This document shows, in pieces, positions 7,167-13,536 of a stretch of 17,730 nucleotides of DNA. The notes under the pieces were generated by a model. The model was not told where the DNA came from. It searched no databases and worked only from the letters and a program-made list of their open reading frames with translations. Within the stretch, counting starts at the first letter, position 1. Each line of letters begins with the position of its first letter. Position numbers and translations under genes: made by a program. The DNA is from JACQWX01 sp041662295 (GTDB lineage: Bacteria; Elusimicrobiota; Elusimicrobia; UBA1565; UBA9628): NCBI GenBank assembly GCA_041662295.1, contig JBAZSR010000062.1, forward strand, positions 1 to 17,730, in the 5' to 3' direction.

Positions 7167-7388
7167 TTAGAAGAAGACGACGAAGGCGGCCAGGATCAGC
7201 AGGGCCCCGAGGATCATCTTGGGGACGCTCTGCTCCTCCTTGCCGGAATAGAGGTAGTAGAGCCCCATCGTCACCAGGACGATGCAGCCGGCGACCTTCA
7301 GGACCACGGCCGGGGTGAACTTCAAGTCGGCCCGGACCGTGTCCGACGGCGCCGGCAGGCTGCGCAAGTCGATGGTGATGCCCGGCAT
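7167..7388 (-). CDS. Small two-helix membrane protein, unknown function
   Basis: The protein has 73 residues (MPGITIDLRSL onward). There are two hydrophobic helices, about 26-46 (AVVLKVAGCIVLVTMGLYYLY) and 57-73, joined by a short charged loop (SGKEEQSVPK). The C terminus ends in aromatic residues right at the membrane. The ATG at 7386-7388 is 8 nt after the stop of the upstream HEAT-repeat gene, with an AGAGGA-like ribosome site ending in that gene. A start 17 codons earlier is possible and would overlap it. The two genes are very probably one operon. I do not recognise a named family; a small inner-membrane partner of the exported upstream protein is conceivable. Confidence 0.7.
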   Translation of the reverse strand: MPGITIDLRSLPAPSDTVRADLKFTPAVVLKVAGCIVLVTMGLYYLYSGKEEQSVPKMILGALLILAAFVVFF

Positions 7389-7396
7389 CGCGGGGA

Positions 7397-8446
7397 CTAT
7401 TTCCTCTTCTTCGGCGGGTTCGCCAGCCACTGCTCCCAACCGGCGTGGTCCAGACGGCCGAAGCCCTCCCTGCTGAGCAGGACCAGGAAGGCGAAGGCCG
7501 AGTCGTGGATCACGGGCTGGCGCATCTTGAGCAGGTCCAGGATCCTGGGAGGAGGGTTCCGCCTCAAGGTCTCCTGGTATTTCGGGTTGTCCGCCAGGCC
7601 GATGAGCACGCCCAAGGCCCGGCTGCGGTCCGTCGTGGACGGGTAGTCCAGGACAGGGTAGAGGCGGGAGGGCTCGATCGGCAGGTCCTTGTGGTAGGTC
7701 GTGACGTCGGCGAGGACCTGCAGGGCCGCGGTGCGCACGCCCGCGTCAGGGTCTGAGAGAGCCTTGAACGCGAGCTCCACGACCTCCGCGCCGTCCGTCA
7801 GGTAGGAGAGCAGGTACATGGCGTTGGCGCGCCGCTCGGGATCCGCGTCGTCGCTGAGGACCTGGAGGAGCGCCTTCTTGACCACCGGCACCCGCGCCAA
7901 AAACGCCCGCTCGTAGGCCGCGAGCTCCGGCGTGGCAGAGCCGTAGCTGCAGTAGAACGCCGGGCAGGAAGGCCGCTCGAGCCCGAGCTGGGCGCTGAGC
8001 TGGAGCGACTTGCCCAGCTCCTGATACCGGCCCCACGCCGCCAGCAGGCCATCGGGGTCCGCGACAGAGCCCGCTGGAACGGCCTTGAAAGGGATACGGA
8101 CTCCCGCGTCCACGGCATCCACGAGGTCGAAGGTGATGTAGGCGACCCGGTCGGCCGCGGTCCAGTAGTCGCCGTAATAGAGCTCGGCGTACGCCAAGCC
8201 GGCGTAGGCCTTCAGCTCGGACTCGATCCGCGCCTTCATGGTCCGGGCGCGGCGAGCGTAGCCGGAGCGCAGGGCGACGTAGTCCCGTATCAGGGACCCG
8301 TAACGGCTGGAGAGGAATGCCTCAGTGACGATGGTGGAGCGGTAGACGTCGAAGCCCTGAAAGGTGGCGGTGCTGAAAGGGGAAGCGGCCGCGCCCGCGG
8401 GCAGGGAGAGGACTAGGATGACACCGGCGATGATCGCCCTGGTCAC
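7397..8446 (-). CDS. Exported HEAT-repeat protein, unknown function
   Basis: The protein has 349 residues from a GTG start (complement of 8444-8446). A signal peptide occupies about residues 1-22 (VTRAIIAGVILVLSLPAGAAA). Residues 23-175 are helical and Tyr-rich, with no family I recognise. From about 195 to 310 helical pairs resemble HEAT or PBS lyase-type repeats, for example PERRANAMYLLSYLTDGAEV and SDPDAGVRTAALQVLAD; such repeats normally bind proteins. The C terminus is basic (NPPKKRK). I preferred the GTG to an in-frame ATG 18 codons upstream because it directly begins the signal peptide and lies 6 nt after an extended TATAAT box. It is the first gene of a two-gene unit with the small membrane protein. 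Confidence 0.8.
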   Translation of the reverse strand: MTRAIIAGVILVLSLPAGAAASPFSTATFQGFDVYRSTIVTEAFLSSRYGSLIRDYVALRSGYARRARTMKARIESELKAYAGLAYAELYYGDYWTAADRVAYITFDLVDAVDAGVRIPFKAVPAGSVADPDGLLAAWGRYQELGKSLQLSAQLGLERPSCPAFYCSYGSATPELAAYERAFLARVPVVKKALLQVLSDDADPERRANAMYLLSYLTDGAEVVELAFKALSDPDAGVRTAALQVLADVTTYHKDLPIEPSRLYPVLDYPSTTDRSRALGVLIGLADNPKYQETLRRNPPPRILDLLKMRQPVIHDSAFAFLVLLSREGFGRLDHAGWEQWLANPPKKRK

Positions 8447-8452
8447 GTCCGG

Positions 8453-8461
8453 ATTATAACA
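8453..8461 (-). promoter_or_regulatory. Extended -10 promoter of the HEAT-repeat gene, leaderless spacing
   Basis: The minus strand reads TGTTATAAT, a perfect TATAAT with a TGn extension, 6 nt before the GTG start. No clear -35 or Shine-Dalgarno site is visible. The predicted transcript would begin at the start codon. It lies back to back with the promoter of the plus-strand epimerase gene. Confidence 0.65.
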
Positions 8462-8475
8462 CAAATCCGGTTCTA

Positions 8476-8484
8476 TGGTATGAT
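8476..8484 (+). promoter_or_regulatory. Extended -10 promoter of the dipeptide epimerase gene, leaderless spacing
   Basis: TGGTATGAT is a TGn-extended -10 (5 of 6 to consensus) 6 nt before the GTG at 8491. There is no Shine-Dalgarno site in the 6-nt gap (GGACGC). Its mirror-image neighbour at 8453-8461 starts the divergent gene. Confidence 0.6.
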
Positions 8485-8490
8485 GGACGC

Positions 8491-9549
8491 GTGCCGGCAT
8501 CCTCCATCGTCGCGCGCTTCGCGGTCCGGCCCTTTGCCGCGAAACTCAAAAGACCCTTCATCACCTCCCTGGGAAGGAAGGACACGAGCGTCAATGTCGG
8601 CATGACGGTGACGCTCCGCAGCGGTGCCCGGGGCTACGGCGAGGCCTCCTCGTCCCTCGCCCTGGCCCACCTGACGCCCGGCAGCCTGGCCCGGACCATG
8701 ACCCTGCTCGGCCGCTCCGCCCTCGGCTGCGACGCGGCCGGCGCCAGGGGCATGGTCGCGGCCGCGTGGAAGCGCCACGCCTCAAGCCCCCCGGCGGTGT
8801 CCGCCTTCGAGGCCGCGCTCCTCGGAGCCCTGCTCGCGGACCAGGGCATGACCATGGACGCCTGGCTCGGCGGCGCCCTGACCAGGGCCGAGTCCGATGT
8901 CACCCTCTCCGCCTGGGACCCCGGGACCACGGCCGAGGCCGCGGCCGAGGCCGCGGCAGACGGCTTCAGACTCCTCAAGATCAAGGTGGGCCCGGACCAC
9001 CGGGAGAACCTCGCCCGGACCCGGGCGGCCCTCTCAGCCATGCCCAAGCCAAGCCGCCGCCTCATCCTCGACGGCAACCAGGGGCTCACGGCCCGGAGCG
9101 CGCTCGCCCTCGTCGAGGCCTGCATGAAGGAGGGCGCGGTCGTGGAACTCCTCGAGCAGCCCCTGCCCAAGACGGACGAGGCCGGCATGCGGGAGCTCAC
9201 CCGGCGCTCGCCCGCGCCGGTGGCCGCCGACGAGATGGTCCTGTCCCCGGAGGACGCGGTCCGGGTGGCGGACCGGGGTCTTGCCTCGGCCATCAACATC
9301 AAGCTCGCCAAGTCCGGCGTGTTCCGGGCGCTCGAGATCGCCGCAACGGCCCGAGCCGCGGGGCTCGGGCTCATGATCGGCTGTATGGCCGAGTCCGCAG
9401 AGGGGCTGACCCCGAGCGTGGGCCTCGCCTTGGGCACGGGCTATTTCCGCTGGGTAGACCTCGACAGCGACTACCTGCACGAGGACGCCCAGCCTCCTGC
9501 CCTGTGGCGCAGGAACGGGCCGTGGCTGGAATCCCGGGGCAAGGCATGA
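8491..9549 (+). CDS. Enolase-superfamily dipeptide epimerase (L-Ala-D/L-Glu epimerase type)
   Basis: The protein has 352 residues from a GTG start. The N-terminal capping domain (about 8-125) is followed by the barrel. Superfamily features are all visible: catalytic LKIKVG (Lys163/Lys165), metal ligands Asp194 (LDGNQG), Glu222 (LEQPL) and Asp247 (AADEM), the second lysine motif IKLAK (271-274), GCMAES (298-302) and a C-terminal DLD (323-325), which binds the dipeptide amino group in Ala-Glu epimerases. The family epimerises the second residue of L-Ala-D-Glu from peptidoglycan turnover, feeding muropeptide recycling in the cytoplasm; some members prefer other dipeptides. The stop overlaps the next gene's start as ATGA, so the epimerase is coupled to a flippase. 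Activity is well supported; the exact dipeptide is inferred. Confidence 0.88.
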   Translation: MPASSIVARFAVRPFAAKLKRPFITSLGRKDTSVNVGMTVTLRSGARGYGEASSSLALAHLTPGSLARTMTLLGRSALGCDAAGARGMVAAAWKRHASSPPAVSAFEAALLGALLADQGMTMDAWLGGALTRAESDVTLSAWDPGTTAEAAAEAAADGFRLLKIKVGPDHRENLARTRAALSAMPKPSRRLILDGNQGLTARSALALVEACMKEGAVVELLEQPLPKTDEAGMRELTRRSPAPVAADEMVLSPEDAVRVADRGLASAINIKLAKSGVFRALEIAATARAAGLGLMIGCMAESAEGLTPSVGLALGTGYFRWVDLDSDYLHEDAQPPALWRRNGPWLESRGKA

Positions 9550-11024
9550 TCAAGGAGTTCCGGGGCCTCTTCAAGGAGACCGCGGTCTACGGGCTCTCCA
9601 CCGTGGCGGGCCGCCTGCTCAACATCCTGCTCCTGCCCCTCTACACCCACTGCCTCTCCAAATCCGACTACGGGATCGTGGCCACGATCTTCGCCTACAT
9701 CGCTTTCCTCAACATCCTCTACAGCCACGGCATGGACCTGGCCTTCATCCGCTTCGGCGTCCCGGGCAAGGGCTCCGACGCCGGGCCCCGGGACTTCTCC
9801 ACCCCGTTCTGGTCCATCGTCGGACTCGCCACGGCCCTCTCAATCCTCATCCACCTGGCGGCGGAGCCCCTGGCCGGGCTCATCGGCCTGCCCGGCTGGG
9901 CGGACGTGATCCGCTACTCCGCCTGGATCCTAGCCCTGGACGCGGTCGTGCTCGTGCCGTTCGCCGAGCTCCGGCTCTCCCACCGGGCATCCACGTTCGC
10001 CGCCTTCAAGACCGCCAACATCGCGGCAGGCCTCGCCCTGAACTTCCTCCTCGTGGCGAAATGGGGCTACGGGGTCCGAGGGGTCTTCCTGGCCACGCTG
10101 GCGGCCTCGGGCCTGACGGTCCTCTTGCTCCTGCCCTCCATCGCCGCGAAGGTCTCGGCCGCCTTCGACCGCAAGCTCCACGCCGAGCTCCTGCGCTTCG
10201 CCCTGCCGCTCCTGCCCGCTGGGATCGCGGCCATGTCCATCCAGGTCGTGGACCGCCCCCTGCTCAAGCACTTCACGGACGACGCCACGGTCGGGCTCTA
10301 CCAGGCCAACCACAAGCTCGCGGTCGTCATGATGATGGCCATCAACATGTTCGAGATGGCCTGGAGGCCTTTCTACACGGAGCACGAGCGCGACCCCAGG
10401 GTCAAGGACCTCCTGGCGCGCGCCCTGACCTACTTCACGGTCTTCACCTCCCTCATCCTTGTCGCGGTCTCGCTGTTCCTGCGGGACATCGTGGCCCTGC
10501 CGCTCGTCGGCGGCAAGGAGCTCATCCATCCGAGCTACTGGCTGGGGCTCCGCGTGGTGCCGGTCGTGATGCTGGGCTACCTGCTCAACGGCATCTACTA
10601 CAACCTCAACGCTCCTGTGACCCTCGCCAAGCGCACGGACCTCATCGCCTACGCCACGGCCGCAGGCGCCCTGGCCAACCTCGCGGCCAACGCGGTCCTC
10701 ATCCCGACCTGGGGCATCATGGGCGCGGCCGTCGCCGTTGTCGCGGCCTACGGCACGATGTCTGGGGCGCTCTTCCTCTTCACGCGGAAAGCCTATCCCG
10801 TGGAGTACGAATACCGCAGGCTCCTCCACGTCGGGCTCGTCCTGGCCGCGGTCTCAGGCGCCAGCCTCCTGCTCAGGGCGGACCTCAGGACCGGCGCCAT
10901 GGGCCTGGCCCTGAAGGCGTCGCTCCTGGCCTCATTCCCGCTGGGCCTGCTCGTCACGGGATTCCTCGACGCCGAGGAGAGCGAGCACCTGAAGACGGCG
11001 CTGAGCCGCTCGACCGGGAGCTAG
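9546..11024 (+). CDS. Wzx/MATE-like polysaccharide or lipid-linked glycan flippase
   Basis: The protein has 492 residues and is mostly hydrophobic, with about 12-14 membrane helices. The N-terminal signature, ETAVYGLSTVAGRLLNILLL followed by PLYTHCLSKSDYG, is typical of polysaccharide biosynthesis export proteins. The central DRPLLKHFTDDATVGLYQ and AWRPF further support this. Members flip undecaprenyl-linked oligosaccharides or related lipid-linked precursors across the inner membrane. The ATG at 9546 overlaps the epimerase stop (ATGA), with AAGG just upstream, so the pair is translationally coupled. No glycosyltransferase or polymerase accompanies it in the window, which is unusual for a Wzx. 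A MurJ-like role on a cell-wall precursor is an alternative that the sequence alone cannot decide. Confidence 0.87.
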   Translation: MIKEFRGLFKETAVYGLSTVAGRLLNILLLPLYTHCLSKSDYGIVATIFAYIAFLNILYSHGMDLAFIRFGVPGKGSDAGPRDFSTPFWSIVGLATALSILIHLAAEPLAGLIGLPGWADVIRYSAWILALDAVVLVPFAELRLSHRASTFAAFKTANIAAGLALNFLLVAKWGYGVRGVFLATLAASGLTVLLLLPSIAAKVSAAFDRKLHAELLRFALPLLPAGIAAMSIQVVDRPLLKHFTDDATVGLYQANHKLAVVMMMAINMFEMAWRPFYTEHERDPRVKDLLARALTYFTVFTSLILVAVSLFLRDIVALPLVGGKELIHPSYWLGLRVVPVVMLGYLLNGIYYNLNAPVTLAKRTDLIAYATAAGALANLAANAVLIPTWGIMGAAVAVVAAYGTMSGALFLFTRKAYPVEYEYRRLLHVGLVLAAVSGASLLLRADLRTGAMGLALKASLLASFPLGLLVTGFLDAEESEHLKTALSRSTGS

Positions 11025-11357
11025 CGCTGCTCGGAGGATGCCGGCTCGTTCATTCTATCTACGTGTTCATACACGCATTGACCAGCCAAGTCGTTGGGCT
11101 GGTCCTGGGCAGGAAAGAGATCGAGGCTGAGGACGGACCTAGGACCAGTTCGAAGTTCTCGTGGGCCTTGACCTGCCGGCGCGTCCAATCATCGGGTACA
11201 AGGTCGGCGGGCCAAGGAGAAAGCTCAAAGGCCGGACACCGATCCGTGGTTGGCCCAGCCGGGCCCTCGACGTCCATGTCGGAGCGCTTTACTCGTTCTA
11301 TTGGAAGGGTGACTAGGACGAATTCCCATGGTGCTCCGGAGGCTGCAAACTGCGGCT
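11025..11357. other. 333-bp stretch without a convincing gene between convergent units
   Basis: Two perfect hairpins lie in the left part: CGTGT-TCAT-ACACG (11062-11075), and GACCAGCC paired with GGCTGGTC (11080-11104, 9-nt loop). Neither is followed by a T-run, so termination here is uncertain. On the minus strand an open frame ends at 11059 and runs back to 11457, in another frame than the small gene at 11358-11717. Its latter part (about 80 codons, containing PADLVPDDWTRRQVKAHENF) reads fairly protein-like but has no good start. It could be a decayed or second small gene of the cassette. I see no other signal. Confidence 0.4.
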
Positions 11358-11717
11358 CTAATCTCGCGAATCCGAGCCAAGGAGCCGAGTTCCCGCTGGG
11401 GTGGCAGTGAACCAAACGATATCTCCAAGGCTCGGCGCATGCCCTAAGGACCTCCATTCTTTCTCAATCCTCGCTATGGCCTCTTTCGGCGACAGCTCCC
11501 ATGCTACAAAGCTTATTCCGTCCTGTGTCGGCTTTCCAGCTTTGATGAATCCAGTCCTCATGAGGTCGCCTAATACTGCCAAGGTCTTTGTCCTAATGAC
11601 AGCTTCATTGTCTCCACGATAGTAGTCTTCAACGTGGGGGATGATGAACCATAGACCCACATGCTCCTCAGTACAAAGCTTTAGAATCAGACGATGCGGT
11701 TCAGGAAGATTTTTCAT
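11358..11717 (-). CDS. Small soluble protein, candidate immunity protein for the upstream toxin-like gene
   Basis: The protein has 119 residues, is soluble and has no signal peptide. The first half (about 5-60) is helical and looks like a winged-helix fold (LILKLCTEEHVGLW, AVLGDLMRTGFIKAG). The second half has FVAWELSPKEAIARIEKEW and GDIVWFTATPAG, a pattern I remember from uncharacterised small proteins often found next to polymorphic toxin genes; this is recollection, not a search. Its ATG overlaps the stop of the upstream toxin-like gene (ATGA), which forces co-expression and fits an immunity role. No other function is suggested by the neighbours. Base composition is less GC-rich than in the surrounding genes. 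Being a real gene is well supported; the immunity role is inferred. Confidence 0.72.
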   Translation of the reverse strand: MKNLPEPHRLILKLCTEEHVGLWFIIPHVEDYYRGDNEAVIRTKTLAVLGDLMRTGFIKAGKPTQDGISFVAWELSPKEAIARIEKEWRSLGHAPSLGDIVWFTATPAGTRLLGSDSRD

Positions 11718-13450
11718 GGTTTGCTCTGGACGAACTTGATTTCGAGATTTTGGACTATTCCAGGGAATCTATGAATATCTACGGTGGGGGGTCCTGAGAC
11801 TGAAACAGGTCTAAGACCGATGTGCGCCCCATTGGGCAGCTCGACGATTGTGCCTGGGTATCCAGTTCCCGTCAGAGGCCGACCGACCCCGCTCAATCGC
11901 TGGAAAAGTGCCTCTGCATCCTGCAGGCTTCCTGTGATCAGTCGGATGCGTGGGCTGCTGCCGGTCTTTCCTACGGTCCTGAGAGCATAGATTTCCTTAT
12001 GCACTGCATCCTCAAGAGCGACGGCTTCCTGCGTAGCCGACTCCACTCTTACCACAGAGCTCTCGGTCGCTGGGATTGCACGCTGGGCGACAAGGCGGCC
12101 ACGACTCAACGCTTGCGATCCATTCTGCTGAGTTTGGAGTGTGGCAATCCCCGAGGCAGACATTCTTTGGGAATACCCTGCTGCTCGCCATGCGGTGACG
12201 ACCAACGGAACAACGACGGGCAGGGCTTTGGTCACGATCAAGACTGTCGCGAATCCGATGCTGAGAGAGATCGCGGCGGCATTGAGGTGGCGGCGGTTCC
12301 TTTGAATCCGGCCAGAGGCCGAGTCCTCGTTCTCCGAAGGCTCGGACTCCTGCCCGGACCAGGCGCGTTTTGACAGCGCCAGACCGAATCCTGCAGCGGC
12401 GACTCCCAAAGCCATGGCAATAGACAGGGCAGGGAAGCCGCGCTTCTTCGGGGCCTCATTGCTTCGCGTGTCCGCCGGAGCCGCCAATCGAGACATTCGC
12501 GCGACTTTCTGCTCGAATGAGGCCAGGAACTCCTGCGTTTTGGGGTCCGTCGACCGCTGTGCGGCTTTCCGGGCCCAATCCAACGCTTCAGGCCCGTTGC
12601 CGGCTTTCAGAGCCTTCCCTGCCTGCTGGAGAAACGTAAGGGCGTCCACATGCCGGGCATGATCATCTGCCGCCAGCCTGTAGAATTCCTGCACGACGCG
12701 GGAGGCGGGGTCTGCGCGCATGGCTGATTGGGAATACCGCATGGTCTTGTCGAAATCCCCGCCCTCCCTGGCAGCGATGGCCTGACGCATGGCATCCTGC
12801 GCCCTGGGAGAAGCGCCTTCCTCTGGAATGGTCCACTCAGCGGCAGGGGGAGAGCCCTCCTGCATGGCATCGCTTTCATCCCGATCCAGCCCGCCACGGG
12901 CAACCCTTCCAGCTGAGAGCATGAAGACGGCGATGGCGGCGTCATCCTGGGAATCGAGCTCCAGCGCCTTCTGCGCCCATTGGGTGGCTGAAGGATAGTC
13001 TCCCATCTGATGATAGGCGTTGGCGGCAAGGGTATAACCGGTCGAATTCCGTGGAGCCGCATCCTGTATCTTCTTCGCGACACGGATGGCATCCTGGCCA
13101 GGAACGGCTTCTCGCTCATCGAGAAGAAGGAAGCCGCGGGCGATCGCCTCAAGGTCCGCAGGCGTCTTTGCGGTCTGTTCGAGGGCAGCGAGGCTCGTCC
13201 GCGCTCCTTGGCGCTGCTCCGGCGACATGTCTTGGACCAACTGCCTGAGAGTCGGTTGGCCTTGGAACCGGGCTAACTGCTCCTCGCTGAACTGCGCCTG
13301 GAATGCGCTCCTCAGAATGGGGTGTTCCGGCGTCTGAATCTCGATTCGGGCGGGCAACGGAAATTCGGCGGATGACTGCGGCTTCTGTGCGCTTGACGGC
13401 AACGTCACGAGAACGCAGAGCAGGAGAGAGGATAGAAGGCTCGCAGCCAT
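11714..13450 (-). CDS. Exported TPR protein with two membrane helices and a toxin-like C-terminal domain
   Basis: The protein has 578 residues. A signal peptide (about 1-22, ending SSAQ) precedes a long helical region with TPR-like repeats, clearest at 137-170 (GYTLAANAYHQMGDYPSATQ) and more weakly near 215-300. Hydrophobic helices lie at about 339-360 and 390-421, separated by a charged linker. With a cleaved signal peptide the N and C termini would both be outside the cytoplasm and the basic linker inside. The last 85 or so residues (RIRLITGSLQDAEALFQRLS, YPGTIVELPNG, GLRPVSVSGPPTVDI, then LEIKFV) resemble C-terminal tips of RHS and hemagglutinin polymorphic toxins as I recall them; catalytic residues are unknown. 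The start at 13448-13450 has a TTAGGA ribosome site 8 nt upstream. The 3' part is the least GC-rich DNA I noticed in the window. Confidence 0.8.
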   Translation of the reverse strand: MAASLLSSLLLCVLVTLPSSAQKPQSSAEFPLPARIEIQTPEHPILRSAFQAQFSEEQLARFQGQPTLRQLVQDMSPEQRQGARTSLAALEQTAKTPADLEAIARGFLLLDEREAVPGQDAIRVAKKIQDAAPRNSTGYTLAANAYHQMGDYPSATQWAQKALELDSQDDAAIAVFMLSAGRVARGGLDRDESDAMQEGSPPAAEWTIPEEGASPRAQDAMRQAIAAREGGDFDKTMRYSQSAMRADPASRVVQEFYRLAADDHARHVDALTFLQQAGKALKAGNGPEALDWARKAAQRSTDPKTQEFLASFEQKVARMSRLAAPADTRSNEAPKKRGFPALSIAMALGVAAAGFGLALSKRAWSGQESEPSENEDSASGRIQRNRRHLNAAAISLSIGFATVLIVTKALPVVVPLVVTAWRAAGYSQRMSASGIATLQTQQNGSQALSRGRLVAQRAIPATESSVVRVESATQEAVALEDAVHKEIYALRTVGKTGSSPRIRLITGSLQDAEALFQRLSGVGRPLTGTGYPGTIVELPNGAHIGLRPVSVSGPPTVDIHRFPGIVQNLEIKFVQSKP

Positions 13451-13458
13451 GAATCGAT

Positions 13459-13489
13459 TCCTAACGCCTAAATAATACCGCAAAAGCGG
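13459..13489 (-). promoter_or_regulatory. Putative promoter, small inverted repeat and ribosome site of the TPR/toxin-like gene
   Basis: On the minus strand, TATTAT (13472-13477) could be a -10 placing the transcript start near 13465. TTAGGA (13459-13464) lies 8 nt before the ATG. Directly upstream of the -10, CCGC-TTTT-GCGG (13478-13489) is a small inverted repeat in the spacer, where a regulator could bind. A convincing -35 is not visible. Confidence 0.4.
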
Positions 13490-13536
13490 AATAAAACCTA
13501 CAGCGCCGCTGCCCGCTGGACCAGGGGCTGACAGGC

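Noticed and set aside
8766..9545. Upstream in-frame extension of the flippase through most of the epimerase gene
   Set aside because: The extension is a Pro/Arg/Gly-rich out-of-frame reading of the epimerase. The flippase signature begins at the ATG at 9546.
11225..11440. 71-codon minus-strand frame overlapping the end of the small partner gene
   Set aside because: It overlaps a better-supported gene in another frame, has no ribosome site, and its translation is Arg/Ser-rich without structure.
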